A stretch of 64,000 nt of DNA, taken from positions 7,209,400 through 7,273,399 of the forward strand of contig SJPJ01000001.1 in NCBI GenBank assembly GCA_007859835.1, in the 5' to 3' direction. Positions 52,396-61,827 of the stretch are shown one piece after another. Both the position numbers and the translations under genes were made by a program. The notes under the pieces were generated by a model that worked only from the letters and a program-made list of their open reading frames with translations, was not told the DNA's origin and ran no database searches. This DNA comes from Novipirellula herctigrandis. GTDB taxonomy: Bacteria; Planctomycetota; Planctomycetia; Pirellulales; Pirellulaceae. The stretch's first letter is position 1, and every line of letters starts with the position of its first letter.

Positions 52396-53196
52396 TTAGG
52401 TATCCTCGATCTCGCATCGCAGCTGGCTGGGAGGTTTGTTCCAGTGGCTCAGATCACGCTGGATCAGTCGCTCCAACGCCACGTTGCTTTCCCGGAAATG
52501 CGCAACGAGGTCAGCAAGCAGTGACTCGCTCATTCGCAATGAATCGTCCGGCGTCTGGTTAAATGCCATCTTTGCCGCTCGAGGCTCGAACCCAGGGGCA
52601 ACTTGAAGAAAACGGAATAGTCCGTCGAGCGTTCGTTGGTGTCTTTGCTGGAGATCATCCAACAGCAGAATCGCCATTTTGTCCTCGCCAAAGACATCAA
52701 AGAAGGGTTGAAGGTATCGCACGTAATGACCTCGCGCGAGATAAGCGAACGGATTGACCGAAACATCGCTCAGTGTCGGTTTGCACCGGGAAGTTTCTTT
52801 TGCCAACGCGGTTTCGAGCGTCTCGGTTTCAAGCCCATTGAGTTTCGAAAAACGATAATTCGACAACGCTCGCTCAACTGGATGCCTAAGAACGAAAACG
52901 AACTTCGCGTCGGGAAAAAACTTTTCTATCCGCTTTGCGACCGCACCGGACTCAAGATAGCTCGTCGACTTCTCTCCCACCGCGATTTCGTTCTCCGCGT
53001 TGCGGAACCAGCGATCGAGGTAGCATTGACGATCGTCAATGGAGAGGTTCTCACGAAGAAAGAATTTCGGTTCTGGTCGCACCGGCTTCGCGAGGAACAC
53101 CTGCGGGTGCTCGTCGAGCATCTGGTACACCCAGGTTGTGCAGCAACGTTGCGCACCGGCGATAAAAAAATTCGGTTCTTTCACCGGTGATCTCAC
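52396..53196 (-). CDS. Sulfotransferase family protein
   Basis: 266 residues. PAPS-dependent sulfotransferase fold: the 5'-phosphosulfate loop is at the N-terminus (FFIAGAQRCCTTWVYQML, about residues 10-27) and the 3'-phosphate segment is VFVLRHPVERALSNYRF (about 100-117), with KPKFFL-like PEPKFFLRENLS between. The loop has CCTT in place of the common GTT/GTS pattern. It probably sulfates a surface glycan. The start codon overlaps the stop of the upstream GT2 gene (ATGA), and a GtrII-like protein is encoded divergently nearby, so these genes likely form a surface-glycan modification locus. It is unusual next to genes that remove sulfate. Confidence 0.85.
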   Translation of the reverse strand: MRSPVKEPNFFIAGAQRCCTTWVYQMLDEHPQVFLAKPVRPEPKFFLRENLSIDDRQCYLDRWFRNAENEIAVGEKSTSYLESGAVAKRIEKFFPDAKFVFVLRHPVERALSNYRFSKLNGLETETLETALAKETSRCKPTLSDVSVNPFAYLARGHYVRYLQPFFDVFGEDKMAILLLDDLQQRHQRTLDGLFRFLQVAPGFEPRAAKMAFNQTPDDSLRMSESLLADLVAHFRESNVALERLIQRDLSHWNKPPSQLRCEIEDT

Positions 53197-54125
53197 AAAA
53201 CTTGACGAATCAGGTAAGCGCGCGGCCCGGAGACATCGTTGAGGATGCGGACCAAGTATTCACCCATTGCGGACAAAACGACGAGGGTGACGCCTTGAAA
53301 AAACGAAATCAATACGACTAGCGTCGTCCAACCGGGTTGTTCAATTCCGAATGTAAAATGTTTGATAATTACATAGCATCCGAACAGAAACGCGAAGAGC
53401 GAAATCAGCAGTCCGAAACCACAAAGCAGGCGAAGCGGAAAGGCGGAATAGTTAAATACCAAACGCCAAATTAGTTTGGCAATCACTAGCACCGTGTAGT
53501 TCGATTCCCCTTCGAACCGTGGATGATGAACGACATCCACATTGGCAAACGACTTGCCAGTCATCAGTAGCAGCCCAGGCAAATAGGGAGCATTGGTGCG
53601 GAACTTACAGACCGCATCGACAATGTCTCGCCGGATAATGCGAAAGTTGGTCAGCGTCAGATCCCTTGGTTTGTTGAACAGTTTGCGGTTCAGCCACCCC
53701 ACGATTTTGCTACCTACCCGGCGGATAAGGCCGTGTTGTTTTTGCTGGAAACGGCCGAAAACAACGTCATGGCCTTCATTGATCTTGTCAATCAAGTGAA
53801 TGATTTCACTGGGCGGGTTTTGGAGATCGTCGTCCATGGTCACAACGAATTTGCCTCGCGAGAGTTTCAACCCGCACATCATCGCGCTATGCTGGCCAAA
53901 GTTTCGGATGAGGTCGACGATAATGATTTCATCCCGCCCTTGTTTCAATTGCTTCAGCACTTCCCACGAGTCATCGGGGCTGCCGTCGTTGACCAAGACG
54001 ATTTCGAATTTCATCGGGTGCGCGTGAAAGAAAGCGTCCAGCTGGGCGAGTGTTTCTGGCAGGATTGATGCGGATCGGTAGACCGGGATGACAATCGATA
54101 TTTCCGGGGGCGGTGATTCTTTCAC
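53193..54125 (-). CDS. Family 2 glycosyltransferase with C-terminal membrane anchor
   Basis: 310 residues. GT-A fold with ISIVIPVYRSAS at the start, VNDGSPDDSWEVL, the DXD metal site VTMDDDLQNPPSE and GRFQQKQHG. Two membrane helices near the C-terminus (LLCGFGLLISLFAFLFGCYVI and LVVLISFFQGVTLVVLSAM) resemble dolichyl-phosphate mannosyltransferase or ArnC/GtrB-type enzymes that load a sugar onto undecaprenyl phosphate. It is coupled by ATGA to the sulfotransferase and sits opposite the GtrII-like gene, matching a GtrB-GtrII pair in which the flipped sugar is used to decorate a surface polymer. Confidence 0.9.
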   Translation of the reverse strand: MKESPPPEISIVIPVYRSASILPETLAQLDAFFHAHPMKFEIVLVNDGSPDDSWEVLKQLKQGRDEIIIVDLIRNFGQHSAMMCGLKLSRGKFVVTMDDDLQNPPSEIIHLIDKINEGHDVVFGRFQQKQHGLIRRVGSKIVGWLNRKLFNKPRDLTLTNFRIIRRDIVDAVCKFRTNAPYLPGLLLMTGKSFANVDVVHHPRFEGESNYTVLVIAKLIWRLVFNYSAFPLRLLCGFGLLISLFAFLFGCYVIIKHFTFGIEQPGWTTLVVLISFFQGVTLVVLSAMGEYLVRILNDVSGPRAYLIRQVL

Positions 54126-54230
54126 ATTGTCTTCCTTCGCTGCATTGCTTCGCAGATCAAGTCAAGTTCTAATGGCCGACTTCCTATTTCTTCTTCGGCA
54201 ATTTTCGCGAATCCATCCAAGAGAACTCCC

Positions 54231-55757
54231 ATGAGCGAGGCCGCCGATCGACGCTATTGCGGTTTGATCGTTTTGTTCGTTGCGTTAGTCTACTCGCCTT
54301 GCGTGGCTGCAGTTTACGGATTCTCCGATGATTTTACCGTTTTTTTTGGCAACAGCCAGTCGTTCGTGCGATGGACGTATGCCAATGGACGGCCGTTATT
54401 GGGGTTGATTCGAGAGTTGACGCTCCACGAGGTCGCGGACGTCAGGACGTTGAGCTTGTTCCGAGCAATCTCGCTTGTCGGCATCATCGCATTGTCGCTG
54501 ACCTTTTATCGTCGTTTACGAACGATCGCTGAACCGGGGGAGAGTGCGGCGTTCGCCATTGGCATCGCGACTTTGCCGAGCATCCAAGTCTTCGCTGCCT
54601 GGGCTCTCTGTATGCACATGCCCTATTCTGCCGTCACCGCGGCGTGGGCCGCAATTGGTGCGGAGCGGGCCTTCAGTGCCTGGGCTGAGTCGCGAAAAGC
54701 CTTCCTGGCGTGGTGGTTCTTCGCGCTCGGTCTCATGCTGGTCACCAGTTCGATTTATCAGCCCAGCCTGGCCTGGTATTGGACTGCGGCGATCGTACCG
54801 GTGTTGGATCGTCGGTTTCGGCGAGACGCCGTCTTCAGACGCAACGTGTTGTTGACGGTTGGTTCGGGACTCGTTTTCTTAGCGGCTTGCTTTGTATTCC
54901 AAAAAGCCTTTTTTGCGTTGACTCAGGTGACGCCGGCCGGACGCGTGACGTTGACAAATGATCCGCTGTCGAAATTGTATTGGTTCATGCGTATTCAGTT
55001 GCCATTGTCGTTGAACCTTTGGAATCTGATGAATCCGTTGAGCCGAATTCAATCGCTCGCTCCGGCGTGCTTGGCAATGCTTGTCGTCGTGGCCGGAATA
55101 TGTTTCGGCGGAAAACGGCGCTATCGAATTAGCTGTGACTCAAACCAACAGGCCGAGGGATCGAAGTGGCGAATCATCTCGATTCAAGTTACCGTGTTAG
55201 TCCTGTTAATCCTTCTCACTCACGCTCATTGGTTGCTGGTCGAGGCGTCCCCGCAAAACTATCGTGTGATCGCAGCGTTAGCCGCGAGTTGTTGTATCTT
55301 GGTGCTCTGGTCGATCAAGGAAATCTTGGCGGTCATGGGGATGTCGGCTCGTGCAGCCCGGCTTGTTCTGATGACAATCGCAATCCTAACGTTGTTTCAC
55401 TGCCAGTGGAGTCTGCAGCGATACTGGATCACACCCTACCAGCTCGGTTATCGATATGTCGTCGCGACCCTACGAGAAGGCTTGACGGAACAGACGCAGC
55501 ATATTCATGTCATTCGGCAAGGACGCGAGGACGGGATCGTCAGCCAGCAGCGGATCGATAACTTTAGTATCCCGATGAGCTATCATCCGTGGATGATCGA
55601 AGGCTTGCTGCGAGCGGCTATGAAAGACGTCCGTGGGCAATCGGGCCAAATTCGCGTTACCCATTCCGCGACAAGTGAACCGTCGGAAATTGGTGACGAT
55701 GGTCTTCTGCTCGATATGCGGAAACTGAAGTGGTTCCGTGTGAACGCCCAGCCGTGA
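54231..55757 (+). CDS. GtrII-like polytopic glucosyltransferase
   Basis: 508 residues, mostly hydrophobic, with about ten or more membrane helices. The N-terminal loop YGFSDDFTVFFGNSQS and GRPLLGLIRELTL match the GtrII/glucosyl-transferase membrane-protein family, in which acidic residues of the first periplasmic loop are catalytic. Such enzymes transfer a sugar from undecaprenyl phosphate to a surface polysaccharide on the periplasmic side. A soluble C-terminal domain follows residue ~410 (REGLTEQTQHIHVIRQGRED). The divergent GT2 gene likely makes its donor. Intergenic space to it is about 100 bp, so promoters are shared. Confidence 0.85.
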   Translation: MSEAADRRYCGLIVLFVALVYSPCVAAVYGFSDDFTVFFGNSQSFVRWTYANGRPLLGLIRELTLHEVADVRTLSLFRAISLVGIIALSLTFYRRLRTIAEPGESAAFAIGIATLPSIQVFAAWALCMHMPYSAVTAAWAAIGAERAFSAWAESRKAFLAWWFFALGLMLVTSSIYQPSLAWYWTAAIVPVLDRRFRRDAVFRRNVLLTVGSGLVFLAACFVFQKAFFALTQVTPAGRVTLTNDPLSKLYWFMRIQLPLSLNLWNLMNPLSRIQSLAPACLAMLVVVAGICFGGKRRYRISCDSNQQAEGSKWRIISIQVTVLVLLILLTHAHWLLVEASPQNYRVIAALAASCCILVLWSIKEILAVMGMSARAARLVLMTIAILTLFHCQWSLQRYWITPYQLGYRYVVATLREGLTEQTQHIHVIRQGREDGIVSQQRIDNFSIPMSYHPWMIEGLLRAAMKDVRGQSGQIRVTHSATSEPSEIGDDGLLLDMRKLKWFRVNAQP

Positions 55758-55775
55758 AAAGCCCAGCCGTGAAAA
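55746..55775. repeat. Tandem duplication across a stop codon, 15 bp
   Basis: gcccagccgtgaaaa occurs at 55746-55760 and again at 55761-55775. The first copy contains the TGA stop of the GtrII-like gene. Confidence 0.9.
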
Positions 55776-56206
55776 AAACGCCCGCGTGTATTCAAGCGGT
55801 ATTACGGGGCACATGCGTCCGGAACTGAACGTCCGGGGGGAATCGTCCGAGTTCGCCCTTCTCGGGTGGGCCCCGTGTCAATGATGTTTATCGGGTTCGA
55901 GTGTTGTAGCATCCGGATTTGCGGTGGGACATCTTCGGTTCAGTTTTAGTATCCGAGCTTGCGCGGCTTTTGGAGGAAGCCGGTGGGAATCGGCTACCTG
56001 TGCAACCGACAACTTTTTTTCGCTCTATACTTAATGACTTTCGCAAGTTGCTTTGAACTTAGCTTTCGGTGAGATTAGCATTCGTTGATTTGATGAGGTG
56101 GCGTCTTAACGGTACTATCCTCGCTGTGAAATTGGTTTGGAGCTGATCGACTATTGTCGCCAGAAACGCTAGCGGTTGGAAACGAGAAACCCCAGTAGTG
56201 ATTGAC
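55776..56206. other. Intergenic region without a supported gene
   Basis: About 430 bp between two plus-strand genes. It should carry the promoter of the sulfatase at 56207. A minus-strand frame of 119 codons overlapping the sulfatase 5' end is a mirror of the sulfatase signal region and is not supported. Confidence 0.45.
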
Positions 56207-57820
56207 ATGAACACAATAAGATTTGGTTTGGCTGTTGGATGTGCATGGCTCGCAGCAACGTCGCCGCATTTATGTTTTGCCGATTCAAAATTGCCTGATC
56301 GTCCAAATATTGTTCTGATCCTCGCTGATGATATGGGCCCCGGTGAACCGAGCCACGCGGGTGGGATTATTCCAACGCCCACGCTCGATCGGATGGCGGC
56401 CGAAGGAATGCGGTTCACCGACGCTCATACGAGTTCGTCTGTCTGCACGCCAACTCGCTATGGCATTTTGACTGGACGTTACAACTGGCGTAGCAGACTA
56501 AAGAAAGGAGTGCTTCTTAACCCGACCGACCGAGCACTGATGGATCCAGGACGTTTGAGCCTGGCTGCCTTTCTACAAAACGCTGGCTACCACACTGCGT
56601 GTATCGGTAAGTGGCACCTCGGCGCAGACTTCGAAAGGCTCCCGGCAAATGTGAACGCTGACGAGAGCAAGCGGAGTCGTTCCTGGCAAGTTGATTATTC
56701 CAAGCCGTTTAAGAACGGGCCGGTGGATGTCGGATTTGACGAAGCGTTCTTTATCCTCTCGTCTTTAGATATGGCGCCCTACGTATATCTGCGCAACGAC
56801 CGTGCGGTGGAAGTGCCGACGGTAAACAAGGGGTTTCCTCACAACGAATACAACGATTACCAGCGAGTCGGTGCTGCTGCAGCAAATTTTGAAGCAAGTG
56901 AATGTCTTGCGGATTGGGCCGCTGAATCACGCCGCTATATCCAGCAGCGAGCAGAAGACGAATCCAAAAAACCGTTCTTTCTTTACCTTCCGTTGACTTC
57001 GCCTCATACGCCAATCACGCCGGGTGCGAAATTCAAAGGCAAGTATGGGCAGTATAGCTGGTACGCCGATTTCATTGCCGAGACCGATTGGGTGGTTGGG
57101 CAAGTGCTTGAACAATTGGCGGAATCCGGATTGGATGACAACACTATGGTCATCTTCACTTCGGATAACGGTTTTGCTCCCTATGTAAAAATTCCCAAAA
57201 TGATCGAAGCCGGTTATCGTCCATCGGGATCGTTCCGCGGTGCCAAGGCAACCGTGTACGAAGGCGGGCATCGCGTTCCGTTCATCGTGCGATGGCCAGG
57301 TCAGGTGGAGGCAGCCAGTATTTGCGATACCACTATTTGTACCACCGACTTCTTTGCAACGTTCGCGGATCTGCTCGGCAAGAAGCAAGAAATCCCAGAT
57401 GATGCGGCAGAGGATTCATTCTCGTTTGCGGTTTCGATGAAGGGATCGAAAGAACCGACACGCCCGTTCGTCATTCATCATTCGATTTCCGGCCAGTTTG
57501 CTATCCGCAAAGGTGATTGGAAACTGATTATGACCAAAGGCCCAGGTGGCGGTTGGGAATTGCCTTGGGAAAAGATCGAAACCACGGCCAAGTTAGTCCA
57601 ACTGTACAATCTTAAGAGCGACCCGAGTGAAACAGAAAATCTTGAAGGAATGCATCCGGAATTGACGGAGGGGTTGGTCGACGAACTTGCCAACGCTCTG
57701 CACAACGGACGCACCACACCGGGTAAAAAACAATCGAATGATGGTTGGCCGTACCATGATAAGCGAACGAAAACTGCGTTTCCCAAGTTGGCTGAGAACC
57801 CCGATCGATCTGAGAAGTGA
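56207..57820 (+). CDS. Secreted type I sulfatase
   Basis: 537 residues from the ATG at 56207; a GTG three codons upstream is also possible. Signal peptide: IRFGLAVGCAWLAATSPHLCFA. Motifs are NIVLILADDMGPGEPSHAGG, formylglycine site CTPTRYGILTGRYNWRSR, CIGKWHLGADF, FTSDNGFAPYVKI and GAKATVYEGGHRVPFIVRWPG. The CTPTRYGILTGRYNWRSR block is that of an arylsulfatase A/GALNS-like group common in planctomycetes. It is convergent with a secreted ADP-ribosylglycohydrolase homologue. Confidence 0.93.
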   Translation: MNTIRFGLAVGCAWLAATSPHLCFADSKLPDRPNIVLILADDMGPGEPSHAGGIIPTPTLDRMAAEGMRFTDAHTSSSVCTPTRYGILTGRYNWRSRLKKGVLLNPTDRALMDPGRLSLAAFLQNAGYHTACIGKWHLGADFERLPANVNADESKRSRSWQVDYSKPFKNGPVDVGFDEAFFILSSLDMAPYVYLRNDRAVEVPTVNKGFPHNEYNDYQRVGAAAANFEASECLADWAAESRRYIQQRAEDESKKPFFLYLPLTSPHTPITPGAKFKGKYGQYSWYADFIAETDWVVGQVLEQLAESGLDDNTMVIFTSDNGFAPYVKIPKMIEAGYRPSGSFRGAKATVYEGGHRVPFIVRWPGQVEAASICDTTICTTDFFATFADLLGKKQEIPDDAAEDSFSFAVSMKGSKEPTRPFVIHHSISGQFAIRKGDWKLIMTKGPGGGWELPWEKIETTAKLVQLYNLKSDPSETENLEGMHPELTEGLVDELANALHNGRTTPGKKQSNDGWPYHDKRTKTAFPKLAENPDRSEK

Positions 57821-57844
57821 TTTACGAATACTGGAATGGATTCG

Positions 57845-59536
57845 CTACTCGCTTTTGATCGCGATTTCAGCCCAATAGCCCGCTTCGAAACGCCAGTCGG
57901 TCGCACGGTTAAGCAGTTCAAGCTTCACCGTTTGGCCAGCCCAGTCGCTCAGATCGAATTGGGCGGTGCACCAGCCATCCGGACAGGATTCATCATTGAT
58001 TTGCATCCTATCATGCGTTTGTTCTGCATTAACTTTTAGCATCAGAAGCCAGTCACCTTGGGCATGATGAGAGACGACGGTCGAGAGGATCGTTTTCTTG
58101 CCGGTCGGAACCTCGATCGTGTTGGTCAGCGTGCAGGGAACATCGCGATCTTGGGGATGCGTTACAAAGACCTGCGGCTTGCCCCGAAAAGTCTCACGCA
58201 AACCAGGGGCCATGTCCTCGCCACAATTCGTGATGCTCCAGCCCGGAAATACCGAACCCAATTCAATGTTCAATTGCTTCTTGAAGACATTGCCTTCGAT
58301 TTTTTGAAGCTCGGCTTCAGTGTATCGGCTTTCGATCGTAGGTCCCGGTTCCCAACAATTTTCTAGTGCAGACGGTCGCGCTGTAGCGATTGGAATTACG
58401 AAGACCTCATCACCGGATGGCTGCTTTTCGATCCGGCCACCTTGCCGAACAATTGCTTGTCGAGCCAACTTCTCACAGACGTTCAGCAAGGCGTCAAAGT
58501 TATATTCGGTATGGCTGAATTTGGGTGTGCGATCCAACGCCGACGTGTATTGCTTCGGCAAGTGATTCTCGCCGATCATTGTGCAGAGCACGCCGGCCGC
58601 GTTCGATGGGTTGCAGTCGGAATCTTGTCCGCAACGCATCGAAATGACCGTTGTCTTTTCGATATCCTTTTCGCCGTACAACAGGCCCATAACGATATAG
58701 GCAGCATTGATTTTGGCATCGATATTGAAATCGCCATGGCTGCACGAGAACCGCCGATAGGCGGGGTTGTCCTGATATTTTGCTTCGATCAATTCCCAAA
58801 CGCGTTTCCAATCGTCAGGCTCAGCCGCGTGCCACTTCAACACGTCGCGGATTGCCTCCGCGAATTGGCTTTCTGCGGGGATGCAGGCGAGGCCTGCTTT
58901 GACGACCTTTTTCGGGTCATCTTGGAAGAACGCTTCGCTATACATACCAGCGACGAATTGTCCGCCATAGAGCCCGTCACCGTAGTTCATCAGCCGACCG
59001 AACTTCTCGCCAAGTTCGATCCCCACGTTGGGCATTCCAGGGGCAATAAGTCCCGAGTAATCCGCCTCGATTTGATAGTCAATATCATCGGCATGGGCGT
59101 TGTATTTTGGATGGCCGGAGTCGGGCGGAGCGATCCCGTTTCGGAGATTTTCGCGGCCGTAGCGGTTGGCATGCCAAAGCCTGTAGCCGCTGTTTGCAAA
59201 GTCGATCCCTGCCTGCCGTATCGACACATCGTAGCCGTATTGTTCCATTGAGCGCAGGAAGGTCATCTCGACGTAGATGTCATCCTGGTTGTATTGGTTG
59301 ATGCGTTCCGGTATCCACTTTGGCACATCTTTTTCCGGGATGATCTGTCCGTTGAACTTGAACTCCGTGGGAGCGCCCCATCCGACTCCGATCATCTGAC
59401 CTAACCAACCCGCTGCCATCTTGTCCCGATATTCGGCAACGGGAAGTCGGCGAAACCGAGTCACCGGTTCCTCCGCCAAGCCGAATGCCGGGACGACCAA
59501 TGTTGCTATAAGCAGTGTGAGTTGAAAACGTTTCAC
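57845..59536 (-). CDS. Secreted ADP-ribosylglycohydrolase family protein
   Basis: 563 residues from the GTG at 59536, preceded by agagga nine bases upstream; that gives a signal peptide (RFQLTLLIATLVVPAFGLA). A frame extends back to 59566. The ADP-ribosylglycohydrolase core is visible: GWLGQMIGVGWGAPTEF, YNQDDIYVEMTFLRSM, the metal-site HADDIDYQIEADYSGL and CGQDSDCNPSNAAGVL (Asp pair that binds Mg2+ in the family). The C-terminal part (VTHPQDRDVPCTLTNTIEVP, WLLMLKVNAEQTHD) is a beta-sandwich. Export makes cytosolic ADP-ribose turnover unlikely; a glycan or nucleoside substrate is more plausible. Reaction unknown. Confidence 0.85.
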   Translation of the reverse strand: MKRFQLTLLIATLVVPAFGLAEEPVTRFRRLPVAEYRDKMAAGWLGQMIGVGWGAPTEFKFNGQIIPEKDVPKWIPERINQYNQDDIYVEMTFLRSMEQYGYDVSIRQAGIDFANSGYRLWHANRYGRENLRNGIAPPDSGHPKYNAHADDIDYQIEADYSGLIAPGMPNVGIELGEKFGRLMNYGDGLYGGQFVAGMYSEAFFQDDPKKVVKAGLACIPAESQFAEAIRDVLKWHAAEPDDWKRVWELIEAKYQDNPAYRRFSCSHGDFNIDAKINAAYIVMGLLYGEKDIEKTTVISMRCGQDSDCNPSNAAGVLCTMIGENHLPKQYTSALDRTPKFSHTEYNFDALLNVCEKLARQAIVRQGGRIEKQPSGDEVFVIPIATARPSALENCWEPGPTIESRYTEAELQKIEGNVFKKQLNIELGSVFPGWSITNCGEDMAPGLRETFRGKPQVFVTHPQDRDVPCTLTNTIEVPTGKKTILSTVVSHHAQGDWLLMLKVNAEQTHDRMQINDESCPDGWCTAQFDLSDWAGQTVKLELLNRATDWRFEAGYWAEIAIKSE

Positions 59537-59632
59537 GGAAGTAAATCCTCTTTTCAAATAGAACAAACTCGAAACGAGAAATGTTTGGCCAGCGAAAATT
59601 TCTCATTCTTCTTGATGCGTATCACGTCGTGT

Positions 59633-61774
59633 CTATTCGGCGACTGTGACGATGACTCGATGATATCTTGTGAGCGCCGGGTTGCCATCATCGGTTAGTT
59701 CCAGGATCAGATGGACGGTGCTTCCTGGTTCGTTAGGGACGACGAATTCAGCGGTCTGGCCATGATGAAGGGTTGAAATATCAACGGTGGTCTTACATGA
59801 ATCGACGTCAATGTATTGCCACCACTTGAATGTTAGCGCATCGCCGTCCGGATCCGACGATCCCTTCGCGCTGACCGATACGCGTTCTCCGGGGGGCGCG
59901 GTTCTATCAAGCGAACCGACGACTCGTGGCTGGGGCGGATGATTTGCTTTGTCAGGATCCCGAACGCACCAATCCGCACGGGCGGCCCAATCGTTTTGGA
60001 AGGCTTCGGAAAAACGCCAAATGGGTTTAGATAGATCACCACCGTCACGGGCGTCTCGCCAAGTGGCACTCCCTGGCTTCTCGCGGATAAAACGCCCACC
60101 CCAGCCTCCATAGCCGGGATGCTCAAGGCTCCGTAACCCGACGGGAATCTGATGCATAAACGAGGGTGAATCGCCTTCCGAGCGAAAGCCTTTCTGAGGA
60201 TGTGCCTCATACGAAGCACACAATGGGCCGTGACCATGCAAAATATTCTCTTCCATCCAGCTACGGTCGTAGAACGCGTGCAATTCCTCCGGAATCAATC
60301 GGTCCCAAGAATAGGCAATGGCTGCAAATTGTCCAAAGCTTCCGAGCGTTTGAAGCTCAGGCCAGTTCGGCTCAATGTACTCTCGAAATGTCTTGTCTTG
60401 ATCCAGGATGAGATAGAGAATTGCTTTTTGGGATACGCGATCCATCGCCTCGGGGTGATCTTGTTGAATCGTTTTCAAAGCCCTCGCGATCGTATTGGTT
60501 CCACCCCATGCTTGCAGATACACAGGTGCGGGATCATCCTGGAGCAAGATCTCAACAATTTGTGTCGAACCGGGTGTCACCTTTTCCATTTCACCAACAT
60601 TCTCAATGTTTCCGGTGTAGATCAGCTTGCGAAGTTCATCGGGTGTGTAAAAGCCATTATCGTGTTTGGCGAGTTGGGGATAGATTGTCTCGTAGGCATC
60701 AAGTTGTTTGTCGAGCCAGACTTCATCGGCCCAGTTGTGTCGTGCTATTTTGTCGCCGTCGCCCTTCCAATGGAATTTTGAGCTGCTGTGGATAATGCCT
60801 TGGATGTCCCACTGGTTGTTGTATAGCAAGAATCGAATCATCGAGCATCGGTCGTCGATCTCGCCATCGGTCGTTGCGATGATCTTTGGTCGATCATCAC
60901 GTTTGGGCATCGGTGTTCCAGCACCATCTTGTGCAGCATCGGTTTGTTGGTTTGAGTGTAACGGTGGTGTGGATCGCATCTTCGGGATTGTTTGCGAAAA
61001 GTCCGGTTGGGATGCGATGTCAGCTTGAATTTGTCGCAAGGTGGGTACATCAAGTGCACCATCCGCCCCCGTTTTGCTGCCGTAAATTCGGATGCCATGC
61101 AATCGCCCGCGGAACTGGCGATCCATACCAGAACGATGCAGCGTGGTGTTGTAATTGCCTACGGTTAACGGGCCGCTATTGTTGCCTGTTGGACCGACTG
61201 AATAGGTCGTCGCTCGGTCACGTGTCACCGGCGAATCGGGTTTGCCGAAATACCAATGCACGTTATTTTTCTGTTTGGTTTCGTCATAGGTAACGGCAAA
61301 GAAGGTCCACTGACCGGGCTGGAGTTTCTCAGTCGAGGAATCATTTTTTACTTGATCTGGCCACTGGTTGACGGCCAAACGCATTCGCCCATCGTTAAGG
61401 TGTACCAAATCGAAACCCGATTGATTGTAATTCAAGTTGAAGGCGATACGATTACCTCCGGATCCGGTTTGAAGCGATCCAGGTCCGGCCCAACCGCAGA
61501 TCGTAAACGACCGCAATCCTTCGAGTGTTGGCAGCGGCTTATCTTCGGTTCCCACCGCGACCCAGCCCCACTCTCCGTCGCCGGGTAGATTCAGTGTGCC
61601 GCTATCGGATTGCGTGATCGGACCGTGAAGCTCAATTGGGGTTTGGCCGTTCTTTTGTCCCACTTGCACGAGTGGTGCGTCCGGACCAGTCGCATGTATA
61701 TGCGGTGCTGAGACAATGCTAGAGATAACGCTAGCTAGAATGACGATAGCCGTGCGTTGCCAATGCTTGTTCAT
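59633..61774 (-). CDS. Secreted LamG-DUF1593 protein (nucleoside-hydrolase-like)
   Basis: 713 residues with a signal peptide (AIVILASVISSIVSAPHIHA). About 30-250: concanavalin/LamG-like domain (FTICGWAGPGSLQTGSGGN, FFAVTYDETKQKNN, RGRLHGIRIYGS). About 290-610: DUF1593, a nucleoside-hydrolase-like fold (KIIATTDGEIDDRCSMIRFL with the Asp-rich metal site, YLQAWGGTNTIARALKTI). About 640-713: Ig-like domain (VSAKGSSDPDGDALTFKWW). DUF1593 proteins are linked to plant-polymer or glycan utilisation. Substrate unknown. It lies between the ADP-ribosylglycohydrolase homologue and an esterase on the same strand. Confidence 0.85.
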   Translation of the reverse strand: MNKHWQRTAIVILASVISSIVSAPHIHATGPDAPLVQVGQKNGQTPIELHGPITQSDSGTLNLPGDGEWGWVAVGTEDKPLPTLEGLRSFTICGWAGPGSLQTGSGGNRIAFNLNYNQSGFDLVHLNDGRMRLAVNQWPDQVKNDSSTEKLQPGQWTFFAVTYDETKQKNNVHWYFGKPDSPVTRDRATTYSVGPTGNNSGPLTVGNYNTTLHRSGMDRQFRGRLHGIRIYGSKTGADGALDVPTLRQIQADIASQPDFSQTIPKMRSTPPLHSNQQTDAAQDGAGTPMPKRDDRPKIIATTDGEIDDRCSMIRFLLYNNQWDIQGIIHSSSKFHWKGDGDKIARHNWADEVWLDKQLDAYETIYPQLAKHDNGFYTPDELRKLIYTGNIENVGEMEKVTPGSTQIVEILLQDDPAPVYLQAWGGTNTIARALKTIQQDHPEAMDRVSQKAILYLILDQDKTFREYIEPNWPELQTLGSFGQFAAIAYSWDRLIPEELHAFYDRSWMEENILHGHGPLCASYEAHPQKGFRSEGDSPSFMHQIPVGLRSLEHPGYGGWGGRFIREKPGSATWRDARDGGDLSKPIWRFSEAFQNDWAARADWCVRDPDKANHPPQPRVVGSLDRTAPPGERVSVSAKGSSDPDGDALTFKWWQYIDVDSCKTTVDISTLHHGQTAEFVVPNEPGSTVHLILELTDDGNPALTRYHRVIVTVAE

Positions 61775-61827
61775 GGAGTGATCCTTTATCGGTCGGTTTC
61801 TTAATCATCCTGAGTTGCATGGACAGG

